This document shows positions 34,750-46,700 of a stretch of 64,000 bases of DNA, piece after piece (within the stretch, counting starts at the first letter, position 1; each line of letters begins with the position of its first letter). The stretch is taken from the NCBI RefSeq assembly GCF_011397635.1, contig NC_064771.1, positions 16,741,379 to 16,805,378 of the forward strand, written 5' to 3'. Below the pieces are notes generated by a model. The model saw only the letters and a list, made by a program, of their open reading frames with translations. It did not search any database and had not been told where the DNA came from. The translations under genes were made by a program, and so were the position numbers. The stretch comes from Epinephelus fuscoguttatus. Its lineage: Eukaryota > Chordata > Actinopteri > Perciformes > Serranidae.

Positions 34750-37716
34750 TATTTTATTTCAAACCTGCTACATGTGTACAGTATGACATTTGAAGGAACA
34801 CAGGGGGAAATAAACTGTGAGGCAAACACTGGATAAAAAGCTTTTGACATGTGACCTGGAGATGCAGATGATGCAAAGTTTTCTTTCCAAAGTTTTGTGT
34901 GACATCTCCTTCAGTGTGTAAGTTCTTCGCTGCGTGTACACAGACAAACATTTATAGGTTTCTGGCTTCCCTTGCAGTTGTGTTAGATTTGAACATCTCT
35001 TCATCTAATTCTTTTCCACTTGTTGTCAGTGCCCTACACAGTATATATAAATACAGTACATATAGGAATGAACATGACTCTCATGTAAAACAAGTGTATG
35101 AGCAGAAGTGTTACATTACATATCAGCACAATTGCATGTCAACACAATATTTGTGGTGTAATCTTGAGGCGCTATTCCCTTCTTCTTTACATTTAAAACT
35201 TTCTACATGTACCATTTTACACAAAACCTAAAAATATAGAAGTTTACAATTATGAACATTACACAAAACACAATTTCAAGGGGGGAAATCATTCAATTAT
35301 CTGCTCGCTAAATGCAAAAAAGGGCTTTTTGCTTGTTTTACATCCAGTTTTTCTTTTCTTTTTTGCACAATAGCTGAACTTATATGAAAGCAGCAGTGTA
35401 GCTTGACAGAGGTGTATTAATAAACGTCAACACTGAGAAGTAAGATCTGAAGAAAACAGTGCTGACTGTGGCGATTAAAGCAAACAAATTGAGATTCTGT
35501 GCACCACAGCAAATGAGTAAGGCAACATGACAAGGTAAGCGGAACATTAACTATATTAAAAACGGAGCATATCCAGGCTTATACGTTTATTTCATGGCAC
35601 TTTGTATTGGCAATTTCTGTTTTTTTTCAAATTCAACTTTTTTAAGATTGTTTGAATCTGTTCAAAAAGTGGAATCAAACTAATTTAAAGGTCCAGGGTG
35701 TAGGATTTAGCGGGATATATTGCCAGCAATCAAATATAATATAGTTGGTATTGTAGTGATCCATTTACATCTACACAGGGAGCGGGTCCGCCATGCTTCT
35801 AAAGTACCTCAGAATGGACCAAACAATTATGCATTGGCGACTGTAGTTAGCAGCCCCTCTGCGAAGCAAGCATCAAAAAACACGGTCAAACTGCTTTATT
35901 CAGCAATTTAACCGGTTTAAATTACCAGGGTCCCTTTGTTTTGGCGAGGAAGAGATCTATGCGGATAATTCGGCTCCTGGTAAAAACCTTCCAAACATTT
36001 GGATCTTAAGTATTCTGAGAAATAAGGTGAGCACACATTAGCAGGTGCTTGGCTAGCAGCTCCTCTGCGACAAGTGGAACAGCGTTGAAGAAACACTGAA
36101 TTTGTAACTAGGGTTGCAGCAATATACCAGTTTTAATGTATACCGTGACATAAAAGTTGATGGTTATCAAACCATGTACATTTGCTTGTATAGGGTATTA
36201 AAAAAAATGGAGAGTCTCTCTTTTATTTTAGTTACTGTCACACAAACCTCCATTAACAAAATGGGTTTAAGTTTCAATCATAGTAATAAAATGTTTCTTA
36301 AACCAAAAATATTTAAGGGTCATTCTGATTGATAATGATATAAATTCTGTAATACTGTCACATGAAACTGCTTTATTCAATGGTTTTACCGGTTTTAATC
36401 ACCCGGTCTGTTTTGGAGAGGAAGAGACCCCTTCGGATAATTCGGCTCCCAGTAAAAACCTCCTTAACAGTGAACACCGAAGGAATTCTAATGGGGTTTT
36501 CACGCTTGGCACATGGGAAAAGTTTCAGCTGGTTGCAATCTGCAGTCCTCACCACTAGATGCTGCTAAATCCTACACACTGCCCCTTTAACCAATCAGAA
36601 GATTTCACTTTTTGCTCTGAACCCATCTACAGTAGTTTCTTCATTTCCATAATAAGTTATTACTTCAGATTGGCAATAACTGCCTCCGAACCACCCCGAG
36701 AATAACTAACAACATATCCATAGTATTTACACTTATAGCTGCAGCAGAGATGGCTGTACTTTCCCTCTAATAAACGAGGAACCAGCTGATCAAATAACAT
36801 ACAAGTAAAAAGGCACAGAGGATTCTGAGCCACTAAAAACAAAAACAAACAAACAAACAAAGATAACACAAGTGAAATGTAAGATAGTTCTGATTTTCTT
36901 AAGCAAACTCTCATTACTAAAGACAAATACTCTTCATTCAAGGAATTACTCTCTCATCCCTTTATCTAATTTTTGATTGAGAAAATGTAAACAGTTTGCT
37001 TTGAGTAAGCACACAAAAGTGGTTACAGACACTCATCACAAGTTAGCTACAGACATTCACATTTAAAAGACAATCAAGCCCTTTGAGAGACTAGAGTTTT
37101 ACAGCATGTAGCAGGAAAACAAAGCAGGAAGTCGATCGTTTTGACGACTGAATGTGAGCCTAACGAACATTACCTTGGTTATAAAGTCTGTTGTTAAAAC
37201 ACCGTACCAGCTGCAAATGTGATGAAGGTCATTAGATCGATGGAGCTTCCTGCATAGCATGGTTGTTTTTTGTTTTTTTTTATTTAAAAGGCTTTTTCCA
37301 CAGTAACATAAACAAGTCAACAAAAATGACCATTTAGGACTCAAGTATTAAAAACAAAATCCTCCCTTTTCCTTTAAAAGTAGTAACCAGCACTGTTCAC
37401 AGGTAAAAGTTGTGCGGCGACCTCTAGAAAAATATGTTATCTTGCTTTTTAAAATTCATGGGCTGCCTGATTTAAGTGTCACCGGTGCCATGAAATATCA
37501 CATGTCACACACTGGATGCAACCACGCTGTTAACAGACAACTACGAGTCAGTGATCTTCCAAAGACACACAGAAGGACACTTGTGGTGGCATTCGTTTCA
37601 AAACAACGGCACAATCAGTTATGAACAGGTCAATTAAACCTCTGATTACCCCCCCCTTGCCTCTCGCTCTCACTCCTCTGAAGTCCCACGCACATGAGCA
37701 CTTCCAGATGCCTGGA
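34750..37716 (-). other. 3' UTR / intergenic stretch downstream of the LTD gene
   Basis: The 3' UTR of the LTD gene begins at 37716. Minus-strand AATAAA sites occur near 37278, 35587 and 34750; the first is the closest candidate. The stretch also contains an inverted-repeat element (35685-36590). The longer open frames here have no coding signature. Confidence 0.4.
35685..36590. mobile_element. TTAA-ended inverted-repeat element
   Basis: Ends TTTAAAGGTCCAGGGTGTAG and, reversed, TTAAAGGGGCAGTGTGTAGG, both continuing GATTTAG. An internal segment is partly duplicated (ACTGCTTTATTCA ... CGGATAATTCGGCTCC appears at about 35888 and 36367). Non-coding. Confidence 0.75.
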
Positions 37717-37780
37717 TTATAGATCTGACAGTCCCTCTGCGTGTTCACTCAGCTCCATGGTGTAATAGTCCAGAGGGCGC
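37717..37780 (-). CDS. LTD gene exon 12: cytoplasmic tail and stop
   Basis: The exon joins exon 11 in phase 2 after a 4.5-kb intron and encodes RRPLDYYTMELSEHAEGLSDL up to one residue each side, then TAA at 37719-37717. The tail holds YYTM, a YxxM/YxxΦ pattern that could bind SH2 domains or sorting adaptors. Acceptor is TCTATTCTCAG. Confidence 0.9.
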
Positions 37781-40700
37781 CTGAGAATAGAGACAGCAAC
37801 ATTAACAAACACACATGCACGATCGAGCATACTGCTTTCAGAGCCACACACTGCAAATACACCAGTTTCTGGTCACTTAAAGTACTCCAGGGGTAATTTA
37901 GAACTGACCTTTGATAGTTTACCTTTGACTGTCCCCACTCTGCCCTTATTTTTATTTCCCAATTGACTTTCAACAACTTTCTGAGTACTGCTGTGAACTT
38001 TCTGTATCTATTTCAGAGTTACACACACAGGTGAAGAGAGCAATAGGGATTAGCATTAAGGGGCAAGTTTTGTTCCAGCCAAGAAAAAGTAGGAATGTGG
38101 GAGAAAGATGTCATGGCTGGCGGAGAAATCTGTAACTCAGCAACAGACTTCTTCCCACTTTTCTACGTTAGTGTAAAATGTAATAAGACAAGAAAGAAGC
38201 TCTTGCTCTTTAATTCTGAGCTACGGTCTGACACAAAAAATCTGACATTTTTACACTTTTGGAAAATGTTATGCTATTCTACAATACTGAAAATGAGCCA
38301 GAAATATGGATTAAAAAATACATGGAAAGTGTAATTACCGCCCTGTGGTTGTATGCCTCTGTGCATCAGTCAAGTTTCTCTTAAGTCTACATCCATGTCT
38401 GTGAAAACATGGATACACCCTTCGCACCCAAAATAAGAGGCACCAATTTAGTATCTGACCAAACGTCTCCCCTTCTGTTCCTGAGATATGACAGTGAATA
38501 ATGGCCAGAAAAGTGTACATGATGATGTCACAATGAAGTTGACCTTTGACCCTTTGGATATAAAATGTCATCACTTCATTATTTTATCCTCTTAGACATT
38601 TGTGTTAAGTTTTGTCATATTTACCGTATGACTTCTCCAGTTAGGTCACAGTGACCTTGACCTTTGACCAAAAAAATCTTTTTTGGTCTTCAGTCCAAGT
38701 GGACATTTGTGCCAAATTTAAAGAAATTCCCCTAAAATGTTCTTGAGATACCGCAATCCCAAGAATAAGACAGGTGCAAGGCCACACTGACCTTGACCTT
38801 TGACCACAAAAATCCAGTCAGTTCTTTGTTACATTTAAGTGACCGTTTGTGCTAAATTTGAAGAAACTCCCGCAAGGTATTCTTAAAACATTACATTCAC
38901 AAGAATGACACTGATGAGGTCACAAAGACTTGACCTTTGACCTATGACCACCAAAATCTTATCACTTCATCGATTCCAAATGGACATTTGTGCCAAATTT
39001 CAAGAGATTCCCTCGAGGCGTTCTTGAGATATCGTGTTCACAAGATAGGGTCTATGTATGTACGTACAGATTACGGACAACCCGAAAACATAATGCCTCC
39101 GGCCACAGCTATCCCCGGCATAGAGGAATAGAAACAAATGTTTGAGATGTTTGAAGGAATTTTTAACCTTAAATTCACAGTGATACAGTGCATTTAATTA
39201 TCAGCGCACAGCATGGAGGGTGTTAGCTTAGCATACTACATGTGCTGCTTTGTGTATTTACACCAGGCACTGCAAGAATAAGAATAATAAGATGAATAAA
39301 TCCTAAAAGAAGACACTAACTTATGCACAAATTAAATGACGTGAAAGGCTTGCATTTCACTGAAAATGTATTTTATATATTCTTAATATGACAAATAAAT
39401 TGATTGACTGATTGATTCAGTCTTTATGTTCAGCTAATATAACTTAAGCTGACTACTGCCAGCACACTGGCTGTAGTTTTATATTTAACATACAGACACC
39501 AGCATGGTATCAATCTTCTCAACCGACACTCAGAAAACAAATAAATGTATGAAATGTGAATATTTGCACATTTCTCATTATACTGTAAATCATGCTATCT
39601 ATATACTAATCATATTTTGATTGTCCTACCACTATTTTTACACTGTATTGTTGTAGTCAATGTTCTTTCCCTCATACTTCACGACTGCAGGCTGCTACTT
39701 TTTCATTTTCCTCCTCTAAGAACTCATCCTCATGTAACCCCAAAAGACAAAAGACACAAACTGAGCGCAACTTCTCTTTATCGAACCAAAGTCTTTTCTA
39801 AAGAAATTATCCGAGGGTTCGTCACTGCTGCGGATCAGGGAGAATTAATGGCAACTGCCTACGTGAACGAGAAACAAAAGAAACATCTTCAGTGCGAGAC
39901 TCCCAACAATGCAGCTAAATGAGCATTATTGACTCTGAGTTAAACACACTCAGTGGTAAACTGGCTGTCTGGCATACCAGGACAAATCTAAAAACAAAAT
40001 CCATAAAGTTTTGACTAGCTGTCTGGCCCTGTCTGCCTCTCTTTACCGACCCTTTGTGCCTGTCATTGAGAGCGGGCTGCAGGCAATCATAACCAGCCAA
40101 GTCAGTTAAACTTTTGCTTGCACAATATGGCGCTGCGTCACAGGCTCCATCATATCCTACTCCACTGATACAGTTATCACTATAACTGCTGCTGTTACAC
40201 TATCAGAGTGTGATCGATTCAGTCCGATAACATTTGGAAAGTGTAGAAGAGCCGCATGACTTAAGTGATTCTACTGCAGGCATTAAAAGTCAGGCCAGTT
40301 GCACCCTTTCTTATAATCTGAAGTGTTAGCTAGTGTACATAATATGATATACAATTTGATATTGTACTATGTAGAATATGTACTGTATCATGGACAAATA
40401 TATTTTTGTGTTACACAAGCATCCACATATTAATATATACAATGCCCCGTCTTGGTTGCTTTCCCTCTGTCCTTGTTCCCTTTGTCTTGTCTTGTAGTAC
40501 TTTGCTGTGATTTTTTTAACTTGTGGTGTATTTTATTGGTTGTTTTGTTGTTGTTTGTTTGTTTTGCTGGTTGTTGGTTCATTTTAAAATTAAATAATAA
40601 AGAAAATAACAAAAAAAGATGATAAATGTTTGCAAACTGTATTTGGCTAGTTTAAAAATTCAGAAAATAACATAGCAGCCTACCTGAGTAAAATACATTA

Positions 40701-43700
40701 GTTTGCAGTGAACGAAGGCAATGTCATGGGTTTTTTTTTCAGGACATCATCGTGGTGTTTATTTTATGACATCTCTTCATTTGTTGTCAGTAAGAAAAAA
40801 TAGTAAGAATCTGGTTTGTGCTGTTTTATTTAGTGCATTATTAACCTTAAAGAGGCAACAGATAGGATTTGTTTTTTTTTAAGCTTGGCACCACCTAGTG
40901 TCAGTGGTGCTGCATCGCACTGTCGCAAAGACCAAATTGACCGTGGGATAATCAATAAAATGTAGGCTGTAAAGCCACCAGTATATCTCTATGTATATGC
41001 AGAATGAGAAGGTGTGTGGACACTCTACTAAATAAATAATAAATGAGTAAATTATCAATTATCAGATTTATCTGAATAAAAAACAAATAGTAATGCAAAC
41101 AATTATACCAGAATGCACCGTACCAGTACAAACAACTCACAGTAAATTATACCAATATGAACATAACCAGTACAAACAACAGTAGACACAGTAAAATTAT
41201 ACCAATATGCACATAACAGTCCCTATTCTAGAATAAACGCTACCGTATGGAAACATTGTGGCCGGTTGGAGCTCAAATTGAATGGGAAACAAAGTTCAGT
41301 GTTCACTTAGCTGGGCGTAACTTAGCTGGGCGATGTCCGTCGATAGCTGCCTCCGCTACCCGGTCCCTGGTTGCGGTGATTTGCGATGCTGGCCAGCTAG
41401 GAGTTAACTAGCAGCCAGTACCAGTACAGTCCTCTCTCGACTAGCTAACATTTTAGCCGTGTAGAAAGAAAGCTAGCTGGACACCGGTGTTGAAGCCTCT
41501 TTGGTCATGGAGCTCCTTCCATCTCTTGAATGCCTGACTGAAGTTTACTTTTGTTTTTCCTCTTCTTTTATCACTCTCCTTTTTTGCTCTTCTTTGCCTC
41601 CTCAGGCAGAGGAGCTCGTTTTCTTTTGCTAGGCCGTTTTTCACTTGTCTCCAAACTTTGTCCATCTGCCATTGTGCTCGTGACTCAACTATCTCATGCC
41701 CAACTCCTCATAAGGACCCTCTCCAGTCCCTGATTGGCTGACCGACCAATTTCGCAATACATGACGCGTTTCCTGCCGTAAAGCAGATTTTTTCCGCGAA
41801 ATTTCAGCACCAGTGGCAGAAGCTTATTGCAAAGATTGCAAAGCAACTAAGTAACTTATGTAAACGCTGATAGTCTGATTTTACCGTGGCCACTACCCTG
41901 TGCAACCCATATTATTTTCATAATGATATATTTAGGAAAAGATACTATCTGTTGCCTCTTTAAAACACAGCGCAAATTGTGATAAACATTTGCATTTTTT
42001 TCTTAGTGTAGGTTAGGGCTGCAATAAATACATTCCGTATGTAATCAACCCTCATGAACTCTCACCTCACCAATATCCTATTCACAACACTCAATTACTG
42101 TATAATGAAAGAAGCATTACAAGTCAAAGAATTAAACAAATAGTTTATGTGGATAAATGTAGAATGCTATGAAATGCTGTCATCATGGTGTGAAGAGGTA
42201 GTTAGAAATATCTATGATTCACATCTAGCAGACCAGAGAGAACTAAGGAGAGTAAAATAATAAGAGTCCTCACCTCCTCCTGTAGAAATATGTGAACAGA
42301 GCAGCTCCAAGTCCCAGCAGCAGGAGCACCGCTACTATCAGCCCTATCTGTAATCCCAGGGCAGACGCTAGGAGAGAGTCAAATAACACAGGTTAACACT
42401 TTTAGGCACAACATGTCACTTCAACATCCTGATCAGACTTTAAATCAGCAACAGATTTTATTCCTTCACATTCTCCACACATTCTCAATGCAGCCAGTTG
42501 TCTTTGTCTTGCAGTGAGTATGATAGAAATTCAGATTTTCTCATCTCATCATTGAGGTTTGTGCACCTACTTTACGGCTGCCTCATCACATTTTCACTTT
42601 GTAGTATTGGCTGTAATATCATCCCACCCATCCCGTGTATGTTTGTGCACCTGCTGTACGGCTGCCTCATCACATTGTCGGCCTTTTGAAACCAAACTCA
42701 GCAAGTAATACTATTTAGTAAAACATGTTTATTCTTTCTGTTTATCTCAGCGTGTGTTAGCAATACACCAGAGGAAAAACTAGTTTATTTGTTTTTCAGT
42801 CCAGCCAATGGACCTGGTGTTGTTTAAATAATTTAGTCCATCAGTAATTGGCCTTTGTACGTGCTGTTGGTGCCTCACTTCACATGTTGGATCCGGATCT
42901 CTGAAGCGAGGGTCCAAGAACAGAGGGAGCTGTTTGCTGAGCAGATTGTAACGCCCCCTGAGGCATATTATGATTTGTAATATGAGGCTGTGTAAATGAA
43001 TTTGACTTGACTTGATTGTGCATGAGCACAAGTAGTTTTCCAGTTGTTGGCTGCTCACTGAGGAGCTGATGGTGTGCTCTTTATTTAACAGCTCACTGTG
43101 GTCGCTGCTTTTGGTTCTATTACTGCTTGCAATATTTTACCAAACACAATAGTTTTAGCCAAACACAAGTATGATGCTGAATGTATTAAACTAATAGTGG
43201 AATTCCTCCTTTCACATAGGCCTTAATTCCTTTTATTAAGGTTCCTGTATGCTGTGGGCATGTGCCAAGTAATCTAGCCATCGGGGGTTGACCGTAGAGC
43301 ACTGTACACACTGTATATCAACAGCTACGTAAAACAGCTGTTATTCTTATTCTCATTATAATATTACACCTCCTGCAGTTTGCTCTGTTAAGACTATCTG
43401 CTCTGTCAGACCACTGCAGCGACTTTGATTAACTCCTAACGATCATAATGTACTACTCTGGTTCCAAGCCAATTCAGTCCCTTATTTTTGACCGGGACAA
43501 CATGTTGAGCGGCAGATTTCATTGACATATCCGTGAGAGGACTCACTATCAAGGGTTGGCTGCCAGGCTTGAATTTATTCAGCATGTTGTAAGAGCCCAG
43601 AGACCCTGCTGACAGGATTTAGCAAACTGGATCTTTATAGCAGACTATTAATCAGATGATTTAGCTGATTAGTATCTGTTTTTGTAGTGGTGAAGCTGAC

Positions 43701-46700
43701 GCATCTTAAAGGGTAAGTTCAGTACTTTTAAAACCTGGACAATATTTTCCCATGTTTCCGTGTCAAAGTGACTGATGGGAACAAGATATTTTGACGTTAG
43801 TCCAGCAGCTGTGACACAGGCTGCAACATAACCCTCCAGGGCATTTTTCGCTCTGTCAACTGATGTCAGAGAAAAGAGCTTGTTTTTGCCACTGACATAA
43901 GAACTTGTGTAAAGGATCCCTACAGAGAGAGATCTTTTTGTTAAACATGAACAGCCTTGTAATTGCTATCGTCAAACCCACCAGTAATTATATCACCAGG
44001 AAACACACTTCTTTGAAAGTTGTCAGGCGCAAAATAAAACTCATAAAAACCGTCTTGGTTCGTCTTTCCATTGTTCCAACAATCACCAACCTGGTTTGGT
44101 TGAAATAAACCTGCAATTCACCGAGTTACATGTAAAATATGCTGGCTCTATACACGCTAAAATTACTGTATATTTAACCCTTTGAAACCTGGAGGGAAAT
44201 CATATTTCTTGTGCTGCTTTCAGACACCGTTTGTTACTATTTAAACCTCTGAATCCTGAGCAAACTGGGGAGACGTTTTTCAAAAACAAAAGGGGAAAAG
44301 GCATTGAGTAAGTTGGTAAGAAATGTCCCAGAAAACTGCAAATAAATAAATAAATATATATATATTGTTATAAATATATATTAAAAAAACAGGGAAAAGA
44401 AAAAAACCTATAGTGATAAAAATATTGTTATTACATTTTAAAATTATGTTACAGAATTCTTAGAATTTTTAAGCACCCTTTCCAGGTCATGTTTTTAACT
44501 TTTAATTTATTTATTTTTATTACTTATTCTTATTTTTTACAAAATTTCTTGGTTTTTTTTATTTTTAATTTTTATTATTATTATTGTTATCTTATTTTTA
44601 TTTATTTATTTATTCTTTTTTTTTTTTTAACAAATTTTCTTGTTTTGATTTTTTCTTGATAATTTTTATCTAATATATTCATATATTATTTTTTCTTTCA
44701 TTGTTCATTGCCTTCTTCCCATATTTTTTAAAGAAATCAAGCCAATTTGCTCAGGTTTCAAAAGGTTAAATGGAGTCTGGTAAGTTTGGCTTTGACAGAT
44801 TCGGGGCTGTTTCTGGTTAAACAAAAAAGATCTTGATCTTTAACAAGAAGGTTTATCTCTGTAGGGATCCTTTCCATAAATTGTCAGACACTTAGAAGAA
44901 TAATCTCAGGGTTTACCCCATGTTTATGTGGCAGCATGACAGGATTAAAACATCTGCCACCATGTTGTGATTTTATATTTTTGAGGCTGGACAATTCATT
45001 AGGAGCACTATTGAAATATATAGATAGAGCTGCAGAATACCAGGTGCAGTGAAAGCAAAACTTAATCATTCAAACTAGTCAGTGGCAGACATAAACTGAC
45101 GATGCAAACATTTCCTAAGTGGTTACATTGCAGTCCGTTTCACAGCTGCCGGCCGGCTTAGACACCAAAACACTGGAAAACAGGGTCCTGGTTGAAAAAT
45201 ATCGAACTTAACCCTTTAAGCATGAACATACTGTTAGTGTATGCTTTGTTGTGCTTGGGGCTGGTGTTATGTCGGTGCTAACCTGTGCTTGTGTAACGGT
45301 CCGTGGTTGGAGTGGAGCAGACGTCTCCCTGAGCGGATGAAGGATTCATGTGCGATGTCTGGATGATGAGGGCCTTCTGATGATCCGACAGCGCTTGGAT
45401 GTTGCCCCACACTCGTAGCCACCCAGACCCACAAGAAAAATTGGCTCCTTGAGCATGAACAGACAAACAAATGTTTCATCATCTACTACACATGACAGTG
45501 TCAGGATGTGCGTTAGTTTGGTAGATACATCTATTCTGTAAACAGAAAGCAGGAGATGGGAGATGAAATCTGACAAGAAAAATATGTGGCAATTACTTAG
45601 AGCCACACCTGAGTCTGTCTGTCTCTATATTCTGCCCTGAGAGAATTAACTCAGACAGCTGAAAGTGGTTGTTAGAGCAGTGCTCCTGAGAGCTGCTTAT
45701 CTCCTGTGAGTTGCTGCATTATTAAACTGGTGATGCACGGCTTTACAGTATTACACCCTCAGAACTTAAACCTGGTCTCCACAACAGTGTCTTACTGCAA
45801 CGTAATAAAAGTTCTTATCCCTACTTTGCAAATCCATGGCAACAGAAACATCCATCACTCTGTAGATTGCCAAGTTCTCCGCCAGAGCCACTGAGCGCCA
45901 GCGGTGTGTAATCATTTCTTTTTCACTAAAATACTTTGAACAAATGCACAGTTTTTGAAGTCTAAGGAAGACGCCAATAATTGCTCGCCTTAAAAATCAG
46001 CCAAATGTGACGCTTTCAATTAATACTGACTGAAAAGGCCTCACCTTGGAGATACAAGGCAGAGATGCCACAGTGACACCTCTGCTCCAGGTAGTCGGCC
46101 ACCTCAGCGACCCTCTTCCCCTGGATTAGACCACTGCAGTCTGAAGGAGAAAAGAGAAGACCAGCTAGTATGAAGACAGACAGAAAGACAGAAAAAGTAA
46201 TCTTACATTTTGAAAACAACTCAGATTTTTTGAGAGAAATGACCAAAAAGTTCTGTTTCACATTCAGGTTGCTGTATTTTTTTCCCTTTAAGACACATTT
46301 TTGGCATTTTCACTATTATTAGACAGCTGCCAGTGAAGCTACAGACAGGAAACATGGGGAGACAGAGACAGGGTCATGAAATGATTCCCAGCTAGGATTG
46401 GGTATTGATAAGCTACAACATTAACGGCTCTACTATCTGTAATTCCTAAGATATATTTCTTGTTCATTTAGGTTACATAAATGTTATCTTGTACAGTTTT
46501 TCTCTCATCAACTCCCTGTCTAATTAGCAGTAACATTAAGACATTCGACACTGATGCATTGCTGCTTTTCAATCCAGAAGAGAGCTCTCTGTGTCAGAGC
46601 CTCACAGCCTGCTGAGTACGTTAAGGGTGGGGTTGGGCTGAGCTTTATGATCTGTGCAACATGACATCCTCTATCCCTACACCATGTTTTATTCACTTTC

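Noticed and set aside
34392..34850. 152-codon minus-strand frame, Cys- and Leu-rich
   Set aside because: No domain, no codon signature and no splice context; it lies in the intergenic/3' UTR stretch and looks like a chance frame.
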